This document shows positions 11,501-25,100 of a DNA stretch of 64,000 nucleotides, piece by piece; positions within the stretch are counted from its first letter, which is position 1, and every line of letters begins with the position of its first letter. The notes beneath the pieces were generated by a model. The model saw only the letters and a list, made by a program, of their open reading frames with translations. It was not told the DNA's origin and made no database searches. The stretch covers positions 1-64,000 of the forward strand of contig JAYKAV010003099.1 of the NCBI GenBank assembly GCA_035582835.1. Reading direction: 5' to 3'. The translations under genes were made by a program, and so were the position numbers. Origin of the DNA: Phoebastria nigripes. Taxonomy: Eukaryota > Chordata > Aves > Procellariiformes > Diomedeidae.

Positions 11501-14500
11501 TACATATACCATACATACACTTGCCAAGTCTTCTAACCTAGGTTGATGGGTCACTTCACTTCTGAAGATGAGGACTAATGTCAAAAGCAAAAGCAAAGCC
11601 AAACAAAAAAGCATCCTGCTAGGCAGCAGTTTGTTTTATACAATCTCCTGAAGGCATATTCAGTATACACAGACTCAAAGATAAAATGCAAAGCTAACTA
11701 AGCTGTGGGTTTCATCTCTCCTTGCCACTTCCACAAGTCATTGTTCTGCTACAGATAATTCTGTGAAGTATGTAAACAGAATTACTGTTTTCCTTTAGGT
11801 TTGCAAAAAGCAGAATAGCCCTGTTCCTAGGTTTCTCTTGAATTTGTTCCTAGAATAGAAATTTTGAGCTATGTTGGGTTTTTTTTTTCCCCCCTCCCTA
11901 TATATTTCCTGGCTTTTGCATGTTTAAGTCAGACATTTTATTGAATGTGTCTGTTTGCATGCAACATTGGTATTAGGAGGAGAGAGTGGTTATGTACAAG
12001 CTCTTATTGATAAAGTGCAACGAAATTTTTTATTCTAATGATGTTTTCTTTTCTGTACTTTGGTTTTTTTTCCCTAACATCAAAATGGTTAGTCAGCATT
12101 ATCCTCTAGTGTCTCCTTTGTGCCCCTTACCCCTAATCAAGAATGTTCCTGGCCATGCTATTCACCTTTTCCTACCATACAGGACATTGCTGAGAATGGG
12201 TGTTCTGCAACACCAGAGGAATCTCTACCAAGGACAGCGCCTTCTCCATTGGTTGAAAAGAAGGACCCTAAATTAAGAGAAGACAGAAGACCAATCACAG
12301 TACATTTTGGTCAGGTATGTCTTAGTGTTAGGTTTCTTTAAATTGTGTGACTCAGCAAAAATAGTTCAGAGAAAAGTCATTACAATAACGAATATGCCAA
12401 TTGTTTCATTATTTTTTGTAACTGAATTATGTTATTATAGATTTATTTCTGTTGTATCTGTTTAAATGGGATTCTAAAACCTGATTTTTCTGGGGTTTAC
12501 TGATTCCTTTTGTTCATACAATGATTTTGAGGAAAATAAATTCTAAGTGAATGGGGGGAAAGCATAAATATTATAGCAATTTTATAAACTATTTTGCTGT
12601 TCTTTTAGCATGCAAAGTGCTATAGCCCTCAGGACTGAGGCTGTATAATTTAAAATGTCCTCTGTTATCTAGCCAGATCATTAGTGTCAATATGGAACAT
12701 CCAACTATTAAAGCACTTGAACATTCTCTGAAAACTAAACGCAATGAACTGAGATAGAAAAATCAATTAATAGCTTATTAGTGTACTCTATTTCAGTATT
12801 GACAACTGAGCTATACGCATTAGTTACTCTTATAGTGTTTCTTTTGATATGTCTGCAAAAGAGGAGTTTGGTTGTGTGTTTTTTTTAAGAGCTAGTTATT
12901 TAGAAAATGTTGTAGTTGCTGTGATTTTCATGGAAAAACATACAGTATTTACTATTAGTTTGCCAGTGTTCCCCTATTAAGTGTAGCCTGACTCAAAAAA
13001 TAACATTATTTGTGTTCACAGTTCTCTTTTTCTTTCTCCATATCTACTTTTTACAGTATTATAATCAGAAAACAGGAGTAAAGATCTGATTTCTTCCAAG
13101 GAAACATAGTGTAATTTTAAAACAATTGTAAAATTTTGGGAATTATAAAATGTGAAGCAAACCAGATTTTTAGATAAGTATCTATTAATAGAAACTAGTC
13201 AGTATAGCTGTATTGACTGTTTAGGTATTAGATAGGGCTACACAAAATGTAATCATTGCTCAGAGCAATGTTGTCTGTATCATTTTAGAATTAGATTTGT
13301 TTCAGAACTTTCACCACTGTGCTAAATGTAAGTTCTTGGAGACTTTTTTTTTAAACAGATTCTCTTCCAATTAAATATTTGCAGTAGTGATTTATTTTTC
13401 ACTTACTTTCTGTGCCAATACAGTTGAGAGGAATTGGGGCTACTGGAGAAATGTAGCCATCTAGTCTAGCAGGAAAATGTTACATTTCATTTAAAGCAGT
13501 CAGAAATCCAGATAATATTATAATCTACTTTCAGTTTTTTCCTTTAGATTTTTATGAAGGATGGATGGTTCAAACATTTTGGTAGATTAATGAAATATAT
13601 AATCAAGTGGAAAGTGCAAATTTAAATTCATGAGGTTTTTTAACGGTCACTTTCAAATTTTTTAATGATCACTTTCTCTGTGTCAAAAGAAACACACATC
13701 AGCTTTACTGAACCACTGGCTGTAGTGAAAGGCTCGCTTGCTAAATGCTTATTACTGTCATTACATTACAAATGTTGGTTTCCAAAAAATGAGCTAACTT
13801 TGCAGTTGTAGGGCTATCTCACCTATAGCCTTTGTCCTTTCACGGGTCTTTTTTTCCTGATATCCCAATGCCAAAATGAAAATTAAATCATACCTTCATT
13901 CAAAAGGAAAAGATGTTCAGGTTTATAAAATATAAATTAAGGCTTTGGGGAGGAAAAAAGCAGCAACATTTACTGTTTAAATGGGAGATGGCTTCTAACT
14001 AGTGATTAAAGGGAGAGATTTTAGTGTCACTTTTAACTCTGTCTAGAATACAGTAGGTGGGAACAATTAAAAAGCCACAAGAACTCTGAAATAAGGGCTG
14101 TTTGTGCATTCACAGTTCTTATAAACTGAAGAGGATGAAAGAGGCTTTTTTCTCATTGTCACTTGCTTTCTGTCTGCTAGTATTATGCTAGTGTATATGG
14201 CAAAGGCAGACTTTTTTAAAATGCATGCATGCGGATTAGGGTCAAGCCCTGTGTATCAGTAATGCAGTAAGCCTCGTCCATACCACTGCAGTGAGAGAGC
14301 CTACCAACAGCAGCGAGATGCTTTAATTGAGACATGCTGTCAAAGTGACAAACACATTTGCATACAGTCTATTTATTTTCGTTGGAAAGGTCTGCAGTCT
14401 GCTGTTGGTTGAACATTCTTAATCAGCTCGCTGTAAGTGAGCCGGCAGCTAGCTGTCCTATGCTAGGTGCTTCTCTTCATTACATGACAGATTAGCTAAA

Positions 14501-16161
14501 GGGGGATGGGCTAGCAAGCCAGCAGCAACCTTTAATTTTAACTCATTATCTCTCACCCTATAGTGAGGTAGTTTCTAGTTTTTCCAAATACAGTTGTGTA
14601 TCTGCAGTTGTTAGGCTACAAAAAATATCAGTAAAGTATCTTGAAATGTCTTTGAATGTATAGCACCTCAGCTGATTTTTCTCAAAAATTTAGCAGCAAT
14701 TATCTAACTGTATGAGATTCCGTAGTGGTGTAGCTCATCTTGGCGACTGGTTATCAGGCATTGTTTAAGAGGGTTGTTTATTATGGAATTGTTTTAACAG
14801 TGGTTTCTGTAATACTAAGACATTGTGGGAAAGCTCTCCTTGATAGTGAAAAGAAGGATTTTAGCCAGATAGCCTAGGGCAATGCAATAAAGATTTAAAC
14901 AAAGTGTTCTTAATAAGACTACACGAGGAGACCNAAGTGGAAGGGTGTGACCACAGCTTTTTCTCCAGTTTGACTTTGCATGCTTTTTGGTTTACCCAGG
15001 GTATACCTTTAATATTGACCCTCAGATCAACCAAATACAAGGAACTATCATCATGGACTCTGAGGCAATACAACTGTACTCAACAAGTAGCGATAGCAAT
15101 ACAGGCAACTCAGGTTTAATGAGTGGGGAGAAGAGGGAACAATTTTCAAGCCAAGAAAAAGATTCAAATGAATAGTATGTAGTACTGCATAGTACACACT
15201 GTTTTGGGGAAAAGTAAGGTTAATTATAGTAGAAGATATAATGCTACAGAGAACATCCTTTGTGAATGTCTTATTATTGCTTGCTTTCTTCCTGCTTTTT
15301 GTCTTAAAACCTGACCAAAACTTACTTAAAACATCGGAACACATGCTGCCATAGCTGTCCTTGGGATCCTTCCCAGCGGTGCCAGGCAGGGCAAGCACTG
15401 TGAGCCCACTAACCATTGAACAGGGCAGAGTGGGACAGCTAATACAGGTGATGTGTGACTCGGGTGTTTGTAGCTTTTGCTTCCATGCATACACTCCCAC
15501 TTTTTAGGTAGAATGCACATGTTTGTCATCTTTTAGCTATTTGGAGAATAAACATTACACGGTGTCACTGTGACTATTTTGAACACGTTCCTTGTCCAAG
15601 CAAGCAGCTATTTGGGGCTACTTTGACAGGAGCCACAGCTTGAAACATTGAGGTCTGTTGTGATACTGGATGTGTTTGTTTTGGGTTGNTTTTTTTGGGG
15701 GCTGGGGTGGAGAGTGTTGTTTTGTTGTTTTTGTTGTTGTTGTTGTTTTTTAAAATAATGTTCATTTTCACCTAATGGGTGCAGAAATTTTAGTTCTCTT
15801 GATTGTTGATAAGTCTTATTGGTTTATGTCCAAAATAAGGAAGAATGACTGTCTGAATACAGACAGTCACAGTATTTTTCAAATTCTGAGTTTTGCATTA
15901 ACAGTGCTTGAGTTGTGTGTTTCTGCTAGAAATTTCAGCTTCCAATGCTGAACGGTTGTTGGTGGCAAGCTACAGTGATAAGGATGCTGCAGAGCATAAT
16001 GTTGAGCAGTCTTAGATGTCTTCTGCTTTGTGATTTTCATTAACTGATTGATCTGTATTGCAGTTCAATTTTGTCTGATTTCAGAAGTATGTTGTTTGAG
16101 GAGTTCTTAATATCTCAACAGCCTAAACAAAGAAAACAGTTTATAAGTTGCTGGTAGGCCA

Positions 16162-16196
<35 letters not shown>

Positions 16197-19100
16197 CAAA
16201 TAAGGTGTTTCCTTTACTTTTTGCAAGACTGAACTATCCTGATAAGGTATTTTGGGGGTTTTGATTTTTTAAGTTTTTGGAGACAGAAGTCTCAAATATC
16301 TCATTCAAGTATTTGGGTAAGTGATATTTATACATGTTATGTATGTTATAGACAAAAAGCAAAGAGTCTGGGAAATGCAGGCATCTCCTTAATGATGGTG
16401 ATTGTATAGCTGTTTCAAGTAGCACACGGAGCTCTCCAAAATATCTTGCTGAGTTTTTAATGAGCAGCAGGCTTTCTCAGTTCTCTTATATGTATTTTTT
16501 TGCATTATCTAAAGCAAAAGAAACAAAACAAAACCAAACCCCATTATAATGTATAAATTGATGATTTTGCTAAGGGGGAAAGGTAGATTAATATCTGAAT
16601 CTGATATTTTAGAAGCCTTTTCCCTCCAGAAGACAGTGCTTAACTATTAGGCCATTAGTACACCAGCTGTGGCTATGATAAACACCTACAGTGTCTGTGT
16701 ACCACAGCCAGGAAAAGAAATGCTGTATGATTTTTAGGTTTTTGAGACTTTTCTTAGATAAGTGGACACACTGACAGGTCCCTTTAACTACTGCAATTGT
16801 ATGTCCTGGTGTGTGTTCATACAACTCTATTAGAACCTGTACCATTGTACAGTCTGAGATTGTGGGTATCACATGGTCAAACAGAGCACTTAACATTTGG
16901 CAGAGTTGCAGCCCTCTTCTTGGGGTGTAAAGGGAACACTTTATTTTCCAAAAATATACTTGTTTTTAACATGTCTGTCTCCTAACAAAGCTTCTGCTTC
17001 TATCCACACTGCTTCCCACCACTCCACCCCTAATCAAGCCTTCATGCTATTCCTCTGAAACGTTGCACTGACTGCTTCTGCAAGAGCCTCTTTCTTTGTA
17101 CAGGATCATTACCTATGCCCAGTCTTCCCATCGGTCTGTGAGAGGTGGTGTAAGCACAAGACGGGGTGAGCCCAGATTCTTTAAAAACAAATCTATACTT
17201 CAGAAGGTTCTTTCTCTGGAGCTTTTACACAGTCAGTAGCACAACTGATCTAGTACAATTAGAACAACAAATGATAAGCTGCCAGAAACATAATTTGTTG
17301 GGAAAGGGTATTATTTTGTTAGAAGCAAGTTATACTGGCAGTTCTGTTCAGCTCGCTAATTGTTTCTATTATAATTAGAATGTCTTTTGTCAGCTTAGGT
17401 GTGTTTATGTTTCTGTGGCTTATTTTTATTTACCAGCAAATAGAATATTTTATTCCATTTATGTACCAAAAGGTAAAGCTTAATAAAATACAAAAGATTC
17501 TTCCAAGTATGTCTTTACTTAAGAGATTCAATCATATTCCATTCTTGATGCAAACTAGAGAGAATTAGTATTCTGGGGGCTAATGTAAATAACTATGAAA
17601 CAAATGGAAAATATATTCATGTACTAAAGCAGCTTATCTGACTGTGAAAAGACTTGTCCAAGTTCTCTTCCCAGCTGATTCTTACTCCTGTTAAACTTTC
17701 ACGGGCCATAAAATGGAAATTGCCAGCTTATTTGCTGTTTTGATCATTTGCTGTAAACAAACGTTCGTTTTTCCCATTCATGATCTGCACTTAGACATGC
17801 AGAACAAACTCTGCTTTGTAGGGCAGGTTTCTTCTTCAAGAAGATTAAATGGCATTAAGAGGTCAGCGGGAAGATGGGGAGAAAACCAGCCAGCTACATT
17901 CCAGAAATGCAAAACTGGATTGCTGAGGCCAGAGGCAAGCAGAGGGAGGGATTATCTCCAGGGTAAATGAGATGAAGTAGGGAAGGGAGGAAGACTCCTT
18001 TGCCAGACCCTGTGACTCCCTTCACACCCAGGTGCATTGGAACAATAGCAGATTCCCCTGGATCACAGCAGGCATCGTGTGGCACTGAGGTAGAAACCAA
18101 AGGGGAAAGGGGAAAACAAGTTCATTTTCTAATATTCATGCAACTGTATGCTATGGTTGCAAAGCCAGCCTCCTGTTGTTGCCACTCTGAACTGTTCTGA
18201 CAATAGAGATACCTTCATTAAGAAAATGAGCTTCCATTCCACTCTTCCCCACTGATGAACAATATGGTCTCCCTGTTCCATTGTGCTGAGCCACATGGAG
18301 TTTCCTTCCTCGCTGCATTTGATTCTTTGTGGATGTAGCAAAAGTATAAGCCTAGTTCTTTAAAATTATTTTGTCTTCAGAAAGCGTATTTTCTACCCTC
18401 ATTTCTTCTCACTCCTTTCTTTGACTGTTCCTTTCAGAAAGGAATTCACTGCTGCCCAGTAAAAGTCACCTTGCAAGAAAGGCAAATTTATTGGCCCAGA
18501 AGCACTTGTCCATCTAATGTCTGCTTGAGACTACTCAAATGTCCCATCAGGTTATTAGGGGACAGTGTTCTTAGTCAGGGGAATAAAAACAATGTCAATG
18601 GACAAGAAAATAATTCATTTGATTGAAATTCTGCTTTGTGGTGTGCAAGATTTGCAGAAATGGCAATCCATGGGATAGGAGTTATCTAACTAAAAGGCTT
18701 GCACTCTTGTCATGCATGTAAATATTTGACAAGTGAGACCTGGCGCTCTCTTTAGGAAGATGTACACCACCTGCAGAGCATACCCAAAGGTTACTGCCTC
18801 TCATGCACTCACTTGCCAGTATTTTCTAATGAGCAACCAGACAGCTACGTCTTCTTCAGCTACTACAGCAATGTAGTATGTACGTAGCTCACGCTATGTA
18901 GGAATTCATGCTTTGCAGTAAGACTATGTGGCTCCAGTCCTGCATCCAGCAGATGTGTTCATCCACAAAAAAGCACATTCCGGACTATGGCTTTTAGTGT
19001 TTTCCAACTGTCTTGGCATTTCAAGCGCTGCTTAAACAGGGATGTTCAGAATAAATTTACTGCCCTGGGTACATGCAAGTCAGATGCCATAACGCTTGGA

Positions 19101-22100
19101 TGTATGGAGAAAATACTGTGGTTGAGCCGACCTCCTAGGGCTCTGTGACAAGCAATAGCAGCTGTAACATGTCTGCAGAATTTCCTTGTTAGTCCTGTTA
19201 TGTTGAGGAACCCATAAATATCTTGTAGAGACTATCTTGGTCCATCACTGCTGGCATGTGGAAGAAGAATTGTGCTTTATAAATAATACATACATATAAA
19301 ATAAATACATCAGTACATGCAAGGCTAACCAAATCACCTAGATTGACAACTTGAGAAAAGCTCAGAGGGCCTTATGGATGACTTGCTTAGTCTATCAATG
19401 TAGATCAGCATCCAGAAGCTTCTTATGTATTACTTATGAAGTTGATATGTGCAGTTAGGCCAGAACTGTCTGAGTTGACCTCTGGGCCCCTGGATTAAAC
19501 GAGAAGATTAAAGGGAGAGAGTATGTGAAACATATGATTCTTCTAACTGCTAACCCCACTGTGATTGCTTGTTTGGCCAGGCATTTTTTTCATTTGCCCT
19601 TCAGAGCTGGACTGATTAATACCAAGTAGAACGGTTGTGGAGTGCCATGCTACAGATAGAGGAGCCATGTACTTTTGTGTGTTTGTGTGGAGGAGTGTCC
19701 CCCTAATTATGCAGACTTCCTGGGTGAATGATGAAGCTGAGCGAAGCAGATAGTCATTGCTGTTTATAGAACTCCTTAAATGAGAGACCATGTCTTTTTT
19801 TTTTTCCTGTACAAGTATTCTGCTTGCTAGAGAGGAATAGCTGTTAAAAGATAATAAGGGATATGTCCATTTTCCAACATTTTCAATCATGTGGGTTGCA
19901 TGTTCTCCTTGATTTGAATTCCAGTATCAGGCCCACAGAAAGCCCAACGTAAAGCTGACAAAATGACCAGTTAAAAAAGAAAACACACACAAAATAGTGC
20001 AGCATTTTTCTTTATATTTAATATTGCATTGCTGGATTTTCCAGTATTTTAAATGAAAAATATATGTAGTTAGTTCCATGTTGACAGTGTCCTTGAGGAT
20101 TTGACAGTGAGATTTTCCAGCAGTTGCTCTTCGTTAGAATCCTGGTGGTGTTTAATAAGGCAGCCGAACTGCTGGCACCTTCGGTTCTTGTTTGTTCTCN
20201 GAGGGCTCGGGGCTGCTTCAGTAAGCACATCGACCAAGGCTGATCATTACAAGGGCGTACGCCACCATGAATAAAAATGTCACACGTTTTCCCATCTCAC
20301 AGCGGTACAAAATGTCAGTCCTGTCAAACAGACATTGCAGGTAGCAGTGAGCAGTCAGTACAAATTGGGAAGCCGAATATTCCCCCAGCTTTCTGATATT
20401 CTTCATTTGAAGCAGAAGAAAAACAGTTGTTAACCTATTAGCTGTGATTTTAAACTCTGCTGAGATAGTAGATGGATAGACTTTAACACATGGGGATAAA
20501 TGTATTCCTGGGGTCTGGGATTTTTTGCAACATGTCTCTCCATCCATGTATGTGAGAAACAGATGAAATGAATGAAAACAAGCCACTGCAAAATATACCT
20601 CATTTTGGTAGAAGTCCTTTGGAAATTTGAACATCATCTCAATGAGATTCTCTCTGAAACCCTTCCCTGTTTTACCTCTGTGAACAGTTCTGAAAAAAAC
20701 CTCCTTCCTGTTTTGCTAGTAATCCAGAAAGGGCATGGTTCAATGAGTTAAGGGAGTTTTCTTTCATAGTCCTTTCCTCATACAGTAACGTAACAGACAA
20801 TCGTGATTTTATTCTCTTTCTGTACGAATGGAAGTTATTCTGCTTTCAGGCTAAGGCATATCATGCAATGTAGAGTCCATGGGATATGTTATTTTCTGGG
20901 TGTTAGACATGCCTTAGTACCATGAACACACCTGTGTGTTCACTGAGTTATCCAGCCAGGATTGAGGCATGGATATTGTCAATGCAGGATTCTGCTGTTA
21001 CTGTAGGGTCCAGAAAAAATCTGGTGCAAAGGAGGTGACAAAATATCAAAGAAATAATGAAAAATGGTACTAAGTCACCAGTGGTTACCCTAAGGGACAA
21101 GGAGAGCAGGTAAAATGGGATGCAGTGGTCTATGTAAAAGCGAGTATCTCAAGGAAATTTACTTAAAGTCCATTCTGTAAGTAGAAATTTCTTTGTTTTT
21201 TCTCTGATACCTTCTCAAAACAAAAAAATGGTGTATGCATTTAAGCTAGTGAATCATTGCAAATTACCCCCTTACCCAAACAGCATTGATTGCTGAAGCA
21301 AATTGCAAAAGGAAGGCTCAGCAAGGAACACTCATGTCAAAGCACTACAGAAACAGAACAGAGCAGTTAGAAACTTGTTTAAAAGAATGCTAGCCTGCTC
21401 CTGGCTTATGTATTTAGCTGTCTGCAGTATGATTCTTAGAGTCATCTAAGGCCTCACTACATATAAATAAAATAGGAAACAAAATGCGTGAGGCTTTTTT
21501 GAACCAGAACGACCCTAGAGTGAATTAAATATTTTGTGTTCTGTAGGCATCTGTTTCCTGTGGGAAGAGATAGCTACTACATATAGCTTAACTTACAGTG
21601 GTTTTCAAACTGTGGTCTGCAGGCACCTGGGATCTGTGCCAGGTAAATAAGAGGCTGTTGACAGTCTTCTCCTTTGGAAAATGTCAGGAGTCTTCAAACT
21701 GCAAAGTGCTGAATAATATCCGTTTAATAGATAGGGGGTTTTTTAATAGTGTTTTATAAGAACTGAATGCATGTATAGATGGGAGGACGTCAGGGTTTAT
21801 TTTCAACTGCACAGCAGATAAAAAGTGAAATAGAAGAACTAAGTGGTCACAATCTCAAATTGTCTTGATATCATCTTTTGTGGGTTTTGTACTGCTTGTT
21901 TGCGTAGTATATGAACTTCCCTGTCACGGAAGCTAGGAGGTAATCAGAAGTCTTGACAGGTCTTTAAACCACAGATACCATTACAAGTTAACCACTACTA
22001 CATAATATTCCTCCCATCAACATCATATAAGAACAGATGCTACTTTGGGGCATGGCGTGAATATGTCTGTCTGCTCAACACTTATGCACACGTAGAAAAA

Positions 22101-25100
22101 TATATCCATCTAATTCTCAAAATTCTTCCTTTTTTCTGTAATTGCAGACAAAAGAAATAAAATACCATTCAATTCTATAGCCAAGGGGTTTATTATTTAA
22201 GCCATGTGTTTTTAGAATAGCATCGGTTATAAACAATAATAATCCACAGCAGTGTAACCTACGGTTTTGGGATTTTCTGTCCCTGGCATTCTTCCATAAC
22301 AAGCAGATTATAAAACATAGCTAAGAGGCCTATTTGCTTCATCCTGGTGGAACCTTTTAACTTGAGAAGATATACATGATCCTGGTATCATGCTCCTGCT
22401 TTCCTTCTTGGTTTTAGGAGAGATCTATATTTGGCTAGTACCATGTAAGTCCTAGATTTAAAGCAAACTGTGGTATGTTGTACATTATAATATTTAATAT
22501 TTTTAAAAGTTAGCTATTCTGGGATTGTTTGCACAGTACGAGATTAAGAGATGGACATTATCAACACTGCCAAATGAGGATGAGTTATCAGTGCTCTGTG
22601 TCTAGATGCACCATAAAAAGATATTTTTTACCCTTGATTAGGAAGGACAGAGTTTGTCTCAGCCAGGAGAGAGAGTAAGCAAAGGCAGACTTTCAGAAAA
22701 CACCTTTCTTCCACTTTAGTAAAGAATGAGTTTCCTCTCAGTGGCTTTGGGATGGACCTATGCATCTTTGGCAGTATCCCATGACACCAGATATGACTCA
22801 GCTGCCTGAAATAAAGATCTTTATTCAGTATTAAGGAAAACAGGAGCTTATAGGCACTTACTTTTCATTTCCTTCTCTTACTGTCTACTTCTCTGTTATG
22901 TAACGGAAGATTCCTGGCTAGAAAGGTAAGGAGATAGTCCTCGTTTTTCTCATTAAACTAATCAGAGTGTTTAACTGTGGCAATCTTTGCCCCTTCCATA
23001 AATTCTTGGCACAGCTATAGGCATTGCTACATTTTTGCCACATTCATTCTACCTTCCCAATCTACAAATACGGCTTGAAGAGTGAGGCATCCCTTAAAAC
23101 ATGGAGATTATTTTTATCACAGGACCCAGCAGATTTTTGTTGAAGTATTTCAGAGTGTAAATTAAAAATATATGCTGTAAAGCATACACTGTTCTTGTCA
23201 TCCCAGTTTGTGAGCTGTACATATGGGAGTATGTAAAAAGTAGTGTGCGCGCTGTGCAGGGATCTGGATGGATAATAAAACAGCTGCCTCATAGATTCCA
23301 TCTGCTTTCTGTACTGAATCTTTTTAGGTACCATACATTTTTCAGTGTTGTTATTTTCTCCCTTTTTTTTTAATTGAGTGTTCAGTTGCGGTCCAGCATA
23401 TTCTTCCAAAGTCAGCACTTCAGATCTTTTGCAGCATGATGTGTTTGAGCATGGGTACATTCAGGACAGTGCATCTCTCTCCCATGTCTGATTGTCTTTA
23501 AAAAATACTAGCAGTTTTTAAACCAGTCCTGAATTTCTGAAGGAAATAAGATATTCATGTGGAAAAGCTTTGCTTTGGAAATTATTAGAAACACCCCTCA
23601 CTACTAATTGAGAAAGAGAAACACTTCTTTCTATACGTACTGACAAACCAGTTTTCATCTAATTGTGTTTCCTTGATGCATTTTTTCTCGTTGCATTTGT
23701 TGCTGTACATGAAATAGCACTTCTAATTTACTCATAAAGGCTCTGTTTGAATACCACTTTAAAAAAATCTCAACAGACATCCACAATTAGTTTGAGATAA
23801 TATTCTGCTCATGAGCTGTTACCTCGCAGACCAAAAATGATCTTTTTGTAATGTTTTCTCTAGTATAAAAAAACTAAATAGCTGTATTGTGAAAGTTCCT
23901 TGGATATATAACAGCTACTTTATGAGATGTGGGATCTATAATTTTTAAATAGCATTTTTACAGTGTAAAAGTGAATGTAAGTTTTTTCTTCCTCCAGCAT
24001 CTCATAGCTTAAAATCACTTTCTGATAATTAGTAAAACAGTGCCAGATCTGCAGTCATAAAATTGGCTTTCTGCAAATTTTCTGTCGTGTTGCTTCATAA
24101 GTATTTAGAACAAGACAGTTAAGAAAATATCTAGAGTAAAAAGATATGCTGGTAAACAGCTATTGGTAAGAAAGTGCTAATTTAGACATTTCTCCCCTTC
24201 ATAGAAAAAAAACCCTATAGTATATACATTTAGGAACATACCTAGAATAGCAATTTAGCAGCTTTTAGCAATGTAGCCATGTGCTGTTTTGTACCTATTC
24301 ATCCTTACAGCGCAGGTAATTAAGTTGATATTCCAACACAGCTTCCCCTACTGACCTTTTAGAAACAATGTGTTTTGCTGCATTAACAAATTAACTTCAA
24401 ATCAGTGGCTTTTCCAGTAAATATGGTCTTCATATAGTTTGAGTATACTTGCTTATCCCATTCTGGTGACAGATATTAACATCAACATAAAAAATTAAGC
24501 TCTGGTAAAGGGCAAATAACTGTTATCTCCTGGTGGACCTCCACGTCAGTTACTCCTCAATGCCCTTTGCCTATTCTTTTCTATGCTTCACAACACTGAC
24601 TTAAGCCATACTATTTCCCTATCCATATTTAATGGAGAGAACATGCTTCTGTGAATATGTAGTTTTGTCTTATCATTCTATTCAGATCTCTTTAGGGTTC
24701 AGAGATGTAGTATGTGGTGCAATACATACAAGACCTCAAAATGAACTTTATTTCTGGTAGCAATTCAGTGGATAAGATAAATTTGAATCTGACTGTTGGA
24801 TTTGACTGTGTTGTTACAAGAACTGAGGTCACAGTTCTGAGAGTTAAGTTAACACGATGCCTATTTAAAAGTCCAAGAGACGCAAAAGTTTCTACACCTT
24901 TAATCTTTTCCCAAAGCAGCATTTGTATGTGTCTTTATAGTGGAAACACATAGAATTGTTTTTTGATCAGAGATGAAAGCTTAATCATATGTGATATTTA
25001 AATCTCAGCTGGAAAAAAAAAATCCAGTGACAGGATAAGGATATGAAAGTATTAGCTCCTGCAAAGGAGTAGTTCATTGTTACTGAGTAGATCTGCCTGT

